Positions 6,487 to 11,915 of a stretch of DNA of 11,915 nt are shown in pieces (within the stretch, counting starts at the first letter, position 1; each line of letters begins with the position of its first letter). The notes beneath the pieces are model-generated. The model saw nothing but the letters and a program-made list of their open reading frames with translations. It did not search any database and had not been told where the DNA came from. Made by a program: the position numbers and the translations under genes. Origin of the DNA: JAJQCI01 sp964388305 (lineage in GTDB: Bacteria > Bacillota > Clostridia > Lachnospirales > CAG-274); assembly GCA_964388305.1 (NCBI GenBank), contig CAYMAA010000051.1:1-11915 (forward strand), written 5' to 3'.

Positions 6487-7518
6487 ATGAGTTTTACTAA
6501 AATCAGAAAAATGCCCGAAGCCGAAGAGGTTAGAGCTGAGATGCCCATGCCCGAGGAGCTAATTAAAATTAAGGCAAAAAGAGATAGAGAGCTTAAAGAT
6601 ATTTTTGAGGGAAAGGACGACAGGTTTATTGTTATAATTGGGCCTTGTTCCGCAGACAGTGAAGAGCCTGTTTGCGAATATATCAGCAGACTTGCCAAGA
6701 TCAACGAAAAGGTTAAGGACAGGCTTTTTTTAATACCTCGCATTTACACAGCAAAGCCGAGGACTACAGGCGAGGGTTACAAGGGGATTATGCACCAGCC
6801 AGACCCTGAAAAGAGCCCTAATATGCTTAACGGTATTTTGGCGCTTAGAAGGCTTCATATAAGAGTAATAAGAGAAAGCGGACTGACAGCGGCTGACGAA
6901 ATGCTTTACCCCGTAAATCTGCCATTTGTAGACGATATACTTTCTTATATAGCTGTTGGCGCAAGAAGTGTTGAAAATCAGCAGCACAGGCTTACGTCCA
7001 GCGGTATAGATGTGCCTGTTGGCATGAAAAACCCAACCTCGGGAGATTTAAGCGTTATGTTTAACTCCATAAAGGCGGCGCAGGCAGAGCATGAGTTTGT
7101 TTACAGCGGTTATGAGGTTTATACAAGCGGAAATCCTTACGCACACGCAATTTTAAGGGGGTCTACAAACAAGCACGGCAATCATCAGCAGAATTATCAT
7201 TATGAGGATCTTATGCTTACGGCTGAGTTTTATGCCAAGGGAAATTATAAAAACCCCGGTATTATTGTTGACGCAAACCACTCCAACTCTCAAAAGAAGT
7301 TTAAGGAGCAGCCGAGAATTGTAAGCGAGGTGCTTCACAGCAGAAGGTACAATCCTGTGCTTAAAAATGTTGTAAAGGGTATGATGATAGAAAGCTATCT
7401 TATTGAGGGCAATCAGCCTATATGCCACAATTATATTCCCGGAAAGTCAATTACGGACGCCTGCCTTGGATGGGAGGATACTGAAAAGCTCCTTTATTTT
7501 ATGGCTGAACAGGTATAA
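6487..7518 (+). CDS. aroF: 3-deoxy-7-phosphoheptulonate synthase (DAHP synthase, class I)
   Basis: This 343-residue enzyme condenses phosphoenolpyruvate with erythrose 4-phosphate, the first step of the shikimate pathway to aromatic amino acids. It is of the AroF/AroG/AroH (type I alpha) kind. GPCSAD lies at 52-57, KPRTT at 90-94, ARSVENQQHR at 159-168, GMKNPTSGD at 179-187, ILRGSTNKHG at 222-231, VDANHSNSQKKF at 261-272 and KSITDACLGWED at 320-331. By comparison with E. coli AroG, the metal ligands are probably C54, H265, E302 and D324. Compared with the E. coli enzymes, the sequence after KPRTT differs (GEGYKGIMHQ), a form I associate with clostridial homologues. AAAGGAG (6471-6477) precedes ATG 6487 by 9 bases. 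Which aromatic amino acid inhibits it cannot be read here. It stands alone with its own promoter and terminator, and no other aro gene is nearby. Confidence 0.95.
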   Translation: MSFTKIRKMPEAEEVRAEMPMPEELIKIKAKRDRELKDIFEGKDDRFIVIIGPCSADSEEPVCEYISRLAKINEKVKDRLFLIPRIYTAKPRTTGEGYKGIMHQPDPEKSPNMLNGILALRRLHIRVIRESGLTAADEMLYPVNLPFVDDILSYIAVGARSVENQQHRLTSSGIDVPVGMKNPTSGDLSVMFNSIKAAQAEHEFVYSGYEVYTSGNPYAHAILRGSTNKHGNHQQNYHYEDLMLTAEFYAKGNYKNPGIIVDANHSNSQKKFKEQPRIVSEVLHSRRYNPVLKNVVKGMMIESYLIEGNQPICHNYIPGKSITDACLGWEDTEKLLYFMAEQV

Positions 7519-7533
7519 AATTTTAATAAAAAA

Positions 7534-7567
7534 GGTGCGGCTGAACATAAGCCGCACCGATTTTTTT
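7534..7567. terminator. bidirectional terminator between aroF and pyk
   Basis: A perfect 9-bp GC-rich stem, GGTGCGGCT/AGCCGCACC (7534-7542 with 7550-7558), has a 7-base loop. On the plus strand it is followed by GA and seven T (7561-7567). On the minus strand the A-rich 7524-7533 gives a T tract. It lies 15 bases after the aroF stop and 18 bases beyond the pyk stop, so it serves both convergent genes. Confidence 0.92.
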
Positions 7568-7576
7568 GTATGAAAA

Positions 7577-9010
7577 TTATGAAAATGCTTCTCCCACAAC
7601 GTGAACCTTTATTGTGTTTGTATTGCCTGTTTTGCCAACGGGTGTTCCGCCAACAAGCACTACAATGTCGCCGTCCTTGATGTAGCCGTCCTCCCTGCAT
7701 TTATCTACGGAAACCTTAAAAAGGTCTGAGGAATTGGTACGCACAAAAGGTATAATGCCGGGAACCGTACCCCAAACAATATTCAGCTGACGTGCTACGG
7801 AGGGGTTTGCCGTGTAGCCGTAAAGGGTTACATCGGGGCGGAATTTTGCAAGCTTGAAAATTGTAAAGCCTGAGTTTGAAACGGCAATTATGCCCTTTGA
7901 GCAGAGATCTGAAGAAGATGTGGCAACTGCGTGGCAAACAGCGTTTGTAATATCCGTAAGCTGTGCCTTGCCGTTTACTTTAAAGTTGGAAACGTAGTCG
8001 ATAGAGCTTTCAATGCTCTCCGCAATATGCACCATTGCCGTAACCGCCTCTACGGGGTAGCTGCCTTTTGCGGACTCGCCGGAGAGCATAATAGCGTCTG
8101 TTCCGTCATAAATTGCATTGGCAACGTCAGAAGCCTCGGCTCTTGTGGGGCGAGGGTTATGCACCATGGACTCTAACATTTGTGTTGCCGTAATTACGGG
8201 TATACCCTTGTCGATACATTTATGTATCATTTGTTTTTGAACAACGGGTACTTCTTCAAAAGGTATTTCCACACCCAAATCGCCCCTTGCGACCATTATG
8301 GCATCTGTTACGGAAAGTATTTCGTTAAGGTTTTTAACACCCTCTCGGGATTCTATTTTTGAAATGATTTTGATTGACTGACCGCCGTTTTGTTTGAGGA
8401 CTCGTTTTATGGCAAGGACGTCCTTTGCGGAACGAATAAAAGATGCGGCAATATAGTCAAAGCCATGCTCTATACCGAATTTTATATCGTCAAGGTCTTT
8501 TTGTGTGAGAGATGGCAGGTTTACTTTTACATCAGGCAAATTTATGCCTTTATGAGAGCCTAAAATACCGTCATTTTTAACGGTGCATATAACTTCATTG
8601 CCTTTTATGCCTGTTACAATAAGCTCAATTAAGCCGTCATCAACAAGTACCCTTGCGCCTGTTTTAAGGTCATTGGGGAAGTCCTCATAGGTTACTGAAA
8701 CGCAATTTTCATCACCTATAACTTCATCGGTGGTAAAAATGAATGTTTGACCCTTTTTAAGATGTACATTTTCTTCCTTAAGGGCGCCTGTTCTTATTTC
8801 CGGCCCTTTAGTATCCAAAATGAGAGGAATGGGGAGATTAAGCTCTTCTCTTACTTCTTTAATATTATTTATTACGGGCAAGTGGGACTCGTGAGAGCCG
8901 TGGGAAAAATTGATACGGCAGGCATTGATTCCCGCTTTCATAAGGCTGCGGAGCATTTCCTTAGTGTTGCTGGCAGGGCCTATAGTGGCTACAATTTTAG
9001 TTTTTCTCAT
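7577..9010 (-). CDS. pyk: pyruvate kinase
   Basis: This 477-residue enzyme makes pyruvate and ATP from phosphoenolpyruvate and ADP, the last step of glycolysis. Key segments, numbered from ATG 9010: RKTKIVATIGPAS (2-14), NFSHGSHE (34-41), DTKGPEIRTG (66-75), the signature IISKIESREGV (215-225) with the catalytic lysine K218, MVARGDLGVEIP (239-250) and TATQMLESM (274-282), with the C-terminal allosteric domain from about 340. E71 in KGPEIR corresponds to the Glu (E117 in rabbit muscle enzyme) that marks potassium-dependent forms. The extra C-terminal PEP-utiliser-like domain of Bacillus-type enzymes (about 585 residues) is absent. ATG 9010 is chosen over an in-frame TTG at 9016: it gives the conserved MRKTKI start, and AAGGAGGG (9028-9021) lies 10 bases upstream. 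It is monocistronic, with its own promoter (9057-9084) and a terminator shared with aroF. Confidence 0.97.
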   Translation of the reverse strand: MRKTKIVATIGPASNTKEMLRSLMKAGINACRINFSHGSHESHLPVINNIKEVREELNLPIPLILDTKGPEIRTGALKEENVHLKKGQTFIFTTDEVIGDENCVSVTYEDFPNDLKTGARVLVDDGLIELIVTGIKGNEVICTVKNDGILGSHKGINLPDVKVNLPSLTQKDLDDIKFGIEHGFDYIAASFIRSAKDVLAIKRVLKQNGGQSIKIISKIESREGVKNLNEILSVTDAIMVARGDLGVEIPFEEVPVVQKQMIHKCIDKGIPVITATQMLESMVHNPRPTRAEASDVANAIYDGTDAIMLSGESAKGSYPVEAVTAMVHIAESIESSIDYVSNFKVNGKAQLTDITNAVCHAVATSSSDLCSKGIIAVSNSGFTIFKLAKFRPDVTLYGYTANPSVARQLNIVWGTVPGIIPFVRTNSSDLFKVSVDKCREDGYIKDGDIVVLVGGTPVGKTGNTNTIKVHVVGEAFS

Positions 9011-9056
9011 AAACAAAACACCCTCCTTTATTGTTAGCTTTACCTATTTAGTTAAT

Positions 9057-9084
9057 TTTATATCATTTGTTATATAAAAGTCAA
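9057..9084 (-). promoter_or_regulatory. promoter of pyk, extended -10 type
   Basis: On the minus strand TTGACT (9084-9079) is followed after 16 bp by TATAAA (9062-9057), preceded by TG at the extended -10 position. Transcription would begin near 9050, giving a leader of about 40 bases that holds only the strong RBS. This fits a constitutively well-expressed glycolytic gene. Confidence 0.65.
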
Positions 9085-9177
9085 GCATTTTGAGCATATT
9101 TAACAAAATATTTGCATTTATCAGGAATTTGAAAAAGATATTGCAAAGACGGAGTAAGGCGGTATAACATAAACAAC

Positions 9178-9230
9178 AAGACCGTTTCAAGCTTTCGGTG
9201 TTTACGCAAGGCTTGAAACGGTCTTTTATA
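9178..9230. terminator. long-stem terminator after pectate lyase gene
   Basis: A perfect 15-bp stem (9178-9192 with 9211-9225) has an 18-base loop. It lies 24 bases beyond the stop codon of the minus-strand pectate lyase gene, so it should end that transcript before the pyk promoter. The tract after it on the minus strand is only moderately T-rich (GTTGTTTATG). On the plus strand it is followed by TTATATT, so it could work in both directions. Confidence 0.8.
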
Positions 9231-9248
9231 TTGTATTAAAGATTTGAT

Positions 9249-11915
9249 TTATGCTTTTGGAAAGCTATAAGCGCTGTTTATGACCTTTTTCATAATGTGC
9301 GCGGCATCTGCTGAGGTTACGAGGGTATCATCATTTACATCTGCCACGTCATTTGAAAGATCCCAGCCGGTTTTAGCGACCTCCGGGTTAAGGGCATAAG
9401 CAAGCACAATTGAGGCATCGTTTGCGGTGATAATGCCGTTTACATCTGTATCGCCCAAAAGCTTATCGGTTGGCGGAGTCGGGTCATCGGGTGTATCATC
9501 AACAACCTTTCCAACGGTAAGATTTGCAACGGAAATATTTCTTGCGCTCTTTTTTGATGTTGTGGTGAAGAATGAGCTTACACTGCCAACATCAAGTCCG
9601 TCAACATGAACGGAGCTTCCGTTTACGGTTACATCTGCCGATTTATTATCAATATCAATTTCTATTCTAAAGGTATAATCGGTGTTTGCGCTGATTGTTC
9701 CGCCGATGGTTGTATGGGTCTGTGTACCTGCGGAATCTGTCGTTCTGACACAGAGAGTTTTATTTGAATCGGTTGCAAAGCTTATTATATCGTCCTTTAC
9801 CGCTCCGTTTACACCTGTTCCCGCTATTGTTGCAAGCGCCCATTTACTTGAGCTGCTGCTTGGGTTTACGGTTCCCTTAATTACAACCGTACCATTGGTT
9901 TGCTCCTCAAAAGGCACACTGAGAGTAGCCGCCGCAGTTGTTGAGGAGTCCGTCAAATACCAAGTGTCTGCAGGCTCGTTGTATGTTACGGAAATTCCGC
10001 TGCCCGTATCTCCCGATGTATCGCTGCTAAAGCCTGTTACAGCCTCGCCCAAAGGAATGTTTTGAACATTTGCCTCTGTTGCAGGCTCTGCAGTTGTTTG
10101 CGTTGTGGTTTCCGTTGAGGCTTCCGCTGTGGTTGATTCCGTTGATGTTTCAACCTCGCCCGGGTCTGCTCCGTCAAACTCCTGTACTTCGATATAATAA
10201 ATATCTACATTAGACGCAGGCTTAAAGGAATAAGTTCCTGTTTCCAAAAGGTTGATTGTTGTTAAAACACTGCCGCCCTTACTGCCTGTTTGGAATGTGC
10301 CGTGATAAACCGCATCTTCATTAGCTGAGTTGGAAAGCGTCATTCTTACAGGCGCTGAGGCGGAGCTTCCTGCAATTATAGTAAATTTAGCATTAGAGCT
10401 TGTGGTAAAGCTGATTGTGCCTGCTCCGCTGAACTTTCCCGAATAGGAGTAATACTCTGAATTGCGATAACCCGACGCTGAGCCTGTTCCGCATGTGCCT
10501 GCTCCGCTAAAGTATGTACCCGTTCCGTTAATTCCGCCATAGGACGCTCCCGTTGAGCCGCTTGTTTCGGGGTCATAGTAAAATCTTCCCGTAGGTGTAC
10601 CCGTTACGGCAGGAGGTGTTATTTCATCGGTTATTTTGATACTTGCAGTTTTAATAGCTCCGCTGTTTTCCAAAGCTATTGTTTTTGCATCCTCCGGGGT
10701 GTTCAGCTCATAATTCATAGATGCAATATAGCCGCTTGCATCGAAGTTGTTATATGTATAGCCGCCGCCTATTGTTGTAAAGTCCGTGGCTGTCATTCTG
10801 TATTCTCTTGAGGGCGCATTGAAATAGTCAATACCCTCGGCGCTTTCTCTTGTGTTTACCATTACGTTGTTATATGCCTTTATAACACCTCCGTCATTAT
10901 CGGAAAATTTGGAGGCATATCCTCCCTGAGAAGAAGTGAGGAAAGGTGAGGAGGCATCTTCAAAATAATTGTTTTCCGCAAAAATGCTTGAATTGCAGGT
11001 TGCGCCAATGCCGTAAGAAACCGTATCCTTATAATAGTTATTATAAACGTGGATATTGTGCCATCTTACTCTCGGCGTACGCTGATTTGTTCCGTCAAAG
11101 AAGTTGTGATGGAAGGTTATATCTCCCGTAGATTCTCTGCTTGTGGAGCTTGAGCCTATAAGAGAGGTTTTATCCGTGTTGGAAAAATGGTTATAAGAAA
11201 CCGTTACATTGTCACATTCTCTAAGGTCGCAGGAGCCGTCGCCGTGGAGCTTATCTCTTTCCGCAGTGCTGTCCTTGGGATTATAGCCTGAATAAAATGT
11301 ATTGTTATGCACCCAAAGCTTTTTGGCGTTTTCAAAGCCTACGGCATCCTCTACATAGTCTACAAAATTCAAATTTCTGAATTCGGTATCGGAGTTATCT
11401 CCCGAGCCGATGCCCCAGCCGGAGAAGCCTGATTCCGGCCCTATGCCCTCGATTGTAACGCCGCAGGTATTTTTCCACATACCCGGTGAGGTTGCTGAGC
11501 TTGAAAGGGGTGTTACCTTTCCCACAACTCTCAAAATAACGGGTTTTCCGCCGTTAAGGCTGTTAAAGCTGCCTAATATGCTTGTTATGGATTTGTTGTT
11601 ATAAACGCTTGATTTATTTTCTTCCGTTAAATAAATAATCAAAGCATCATCCTCGGGAGTTCCGTCCGCCTTATAAGCGCCGGGAGCATCGGAGGTTCCG
11701 TCAAAGGCAAAACCGGATCTGTCGTAAGGGACAGGTGTTGCGGTATAGTTGATTACGGCGGTTCCTTCACTGTTTACAATTTTTACATCATAGCTGACAT
11801 TTCCCTTAATTCCGGGGATATCCACTCTGTAGTTATTTGCGGAAATATTTCTTACAAGCGGGTCATCTGCCTTAACGTAAGAAGAGTCGGGTTGGGAGCT
11901 TTCCTTATAATATGC
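9249..11915 (-). CDS. secreted PL1 pectate lyase with dockerin, N-terminus outside window
   Basis: The frame is open to the window edge, so the start and any signal peptide are missing; 888 residues are visible (1 = codon 11913-11915). GTG 11825 is an internal valine, not the start. Pectate lyases cut polygalacturonate by calcium-dependent beta-elimination. The parallel beta-helix PL1 domain covers about 62-400. By comparison with Erwinia PelC, D226 and D230 match the calcium ligands E166/D170, K249 matches K190, and R279 (in RTP) and R284 match R218 and R223. FHHNFF (268-273) and HVYNNYY (289-295) are typical. Then come a Gly/Ser/Tyr-rich stretch and beta-rich domain (about 427-580), a Thr/Glu/Ser linker (587-616), a second beta-rich domain (617-803), a Pro/Asp linker (806-818) and a type I dockerin (820-880). 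The architecture indicates an extracellular, scaffold-bound enzyme. Activity on methylated pectin or rhamnogalacturonan cannot be excluded. Confidence 0.9.
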   Translation of the reverse strand, partial: AYYKESSQPDSSYVKADDPLVRNISANNYRVDIPGIKGNVSYDVKIVNSEGTAVINYTATPVPYDRSGFAFDGTSDAPGAYKADGTPEDDALIIYLTEENKSSVYNNKSITSILGSFNSLNGGKPVILRVVGKVTPLSSSATSPGMWKNTCGVTIEGIGPESGFSGWGIGSGDNSDTEFRNLNFVDYVEDAVGFENAKKLWVHNNTFYSGYNPKDSTAERDKLHGDGSCDLRECDNVTVSYNHFSNTDKTSLIGSSSTSRESTGDITFHHNFFDGTNQRTPRVRWHNIHVYNNYYKDTVSYGIGATCNSSIFAENNYFEDASSPFLTSSQGGYASKFSDNDGGVIKAYNNVMVNTRESAEGIDYFNAPSREYRMTATDFTTIGGGYTYNNFDASGYIASMNYELNTPEDAKTIALENSGAIKTASIKITDEITPPAVTGTPTGRFYYDPETSGSTGASYGGINGTGTYFSGAGTCGTGSASGYRNSEYYSYSGKFSGAGTISFTTSSNAKFTIIAGSSASAPVRMTLSNSANEDAVYHGTFQTGSKGGSVLTTINLLETGTYSFKPASNVDIYYIEVQEFDGADPGEVETSTESTTAEASTETTTQTTAEPATEANVQNIPLGEAVTGFSSDTSGDTGSGISVTYNEPADTWYLTDSSTTAAATLSVPFEEQTNGTVVIKGTVNPSSSSSKWALATIAGTGVNGAVKDDIISFATDSNKTLCVRTTDSAGTQTHTTIGGTISANTDYTFRIEIDIDNKSADVTVNGSSVHVDGLDVGSVSSFFTTTSKKSARNISVANLTVGKVVDDTPDDPTPPTDKLLGDTDVNGIITANDASIVLAYALNPEVAKTGWDLSNDVADVNDDTLVTSADAAHIMKKVINSAYSFPKA
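9276..9461 (-). other. type I dockerin domain of pectate lyase
   Basis: Residues 819-880 of the visible protein hold two EF-hand-like calcium loops with the expected 12-residue spacing. The first has D822, D824, N826, G827, I829 and D833; the second has D859, N861, D863, V866 and D870. Dockerins bind cohesin modules of scaffoldin or cell-surface proteins. The cohesin-recognition positions 10 and 11 of the loops are Ala-Asn in the first and Ser-Ala in the second, so the two halves are not identical. No cohesin is encoded in the window. Confidence 0.88.
9507..10067 (-). other. unassigned beta-rich domain before the dockerin
   Basis: Residues about 617-803 alternate short hydrophobic and polar stretches, as in a beta-sandwich (WYLTDSS, GTVVIKGTV, YTFRIEIDID, SADVTVNG, ISVANLTVG). 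This resembles the concanavalin-like or carbohydrate-binding modules often found next to catalytic domains. I cannot place it in a named family. A sugar-binding role is inference from position only. Confidence 0.4.
10068..10157 (-). repeat. Thr/Ser/Glu/Ala-rich linker coding repeat
   Basis: Residues 587-616 consist almost entirely of Thr, Ser, Glu and Ala in short varying units such as STEST, ASTETTT and TTAEPATEA. The DNA shows loosely repeated TCCGTTG-type units. Such linkers join modules in secreted polysaccharidases and are possible O-glycosylation sites. It separates the PL1-side half of the protein from the dockerin-side half. Confidence 0.75.
10176..10637 (-). other. Gly/Ser/Tyr-rich segment and beta-rich domain after PL1
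   Basis: Residues about 427-580 begin with a Gly/Ser/Thr/Tyr-rich stretch (441-500), in which FSGAGT occurs twice (469-474 and 495-500), encoded by a 15-bp exact DNA repeat (10416-10430 and 10494-10508). A more regular beta-strand pattern then ends in YSFKPASNVDIYYIEVQEF (562-580), similar in style to a carbohydrate-binding or jelly-roll module. No family name can be given with confidence. Confidence 0.4.

Noticed and set aside
9682..10065. 127-codon plus-strand frame opposite the pectate lyase
   Set aside because: Its valine-rich, membrane-like look comes from antisense reading of Thr/Ser/Asn codons, and no RBS precedes it.
10376..10576. 66-codon minus-strand frame with Glu/Gln/Ala-rich product
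   Set aside because: It is an alternative frame of the Gly/Ser/Tyr-rich part of the pectate lyase, without its own RBS.
11823..11825. GTG as the start of the pectate lyase
   Set aside because: The frame stays open to the window edge and the residues upstream read as normal protein, with no RBS or signal peptide at this codon.
1..11915. CRISPR array, tRNA, rRNA, transposase, phage or defence genes
   Set aside because: No regularly spaced repeats, cloverleaf, rRNA-like segment or such protein motif was seen on either strand; the gene content is core metabolism, translation and one polysaccharidase.

Overview
The window looks like chromosomal DNA from an anaerobic, AT-rich member of the Clostridia (Bacillota). 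The evidence is strong AAAGGAGG/AGGTGAT-type ribosome binding sites, the yqhQ-prmC-prfA gene order common in that group, clostridial-style GGQCVN release factor and DAHP synthase sequences, and a secreted pectate lyase ending in a type I dockerin. A pectin-degrading gut or plant-fibre clostridium (for example a Monoglobus-like lineage) is a reasonable guess, but no rRNA or other taxonomic marker is present to prove it.

Layout: positions 1-152 hold a C-rich stretch, a perfect 50-bp palindrome and a likely promoter. A plus-strand run follows: an IDI-like Nudix hydrolase (153-740); the membrane protein YqhQ/DUF1385 (933-1904); prmC (1885-2751), overlapping yqhQ by 20 bp; prfA (2744-3811), overlapping prmC by 8 bp; and glycogen phosphorylase (3836-6298), only 24 bp after prfA and closed by a terminator. 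DAHP synthase (6487-7518) has its own promoter. It converges on pyruvate kinase (9010-7577, minus strand), and the two share a bidirectional terminator. The right-hand 2.7 kb is the C-terminal part of a large secreted PL1 pectate lyase (minus strand) whose start lies outside the window.

Functional links: PrmC methylates the GGQ glutamine of the release factor encoded immediately after it, so prmC-prfA is a functional and translational pair. Glycogen phosphorylase, pyruvate kinase and DAHP synthase are central-carbon enzymes. The last two both consume phosphoenolpyruvate, one for energy and one for aromatic amino acids. The pectate lyase would supply sugars from outside the cell, with its dockerin attaching it to a cohesin partner encoded elsewhere.

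Most of the window is ordinary core genome. I found no defence system, CRISPR array, prophage, transposase, tRNA or rRNA. The less ordinary items are the palindrome with related words in its flank at the left end, an inverted repeat lying on the Nudix promoter, the uncharacterised YqhQ with its HGAEH motif, and the unassigned domains of the dockerin-bearing pectate lyase. No intergenic gap exceeds about 240 bases.
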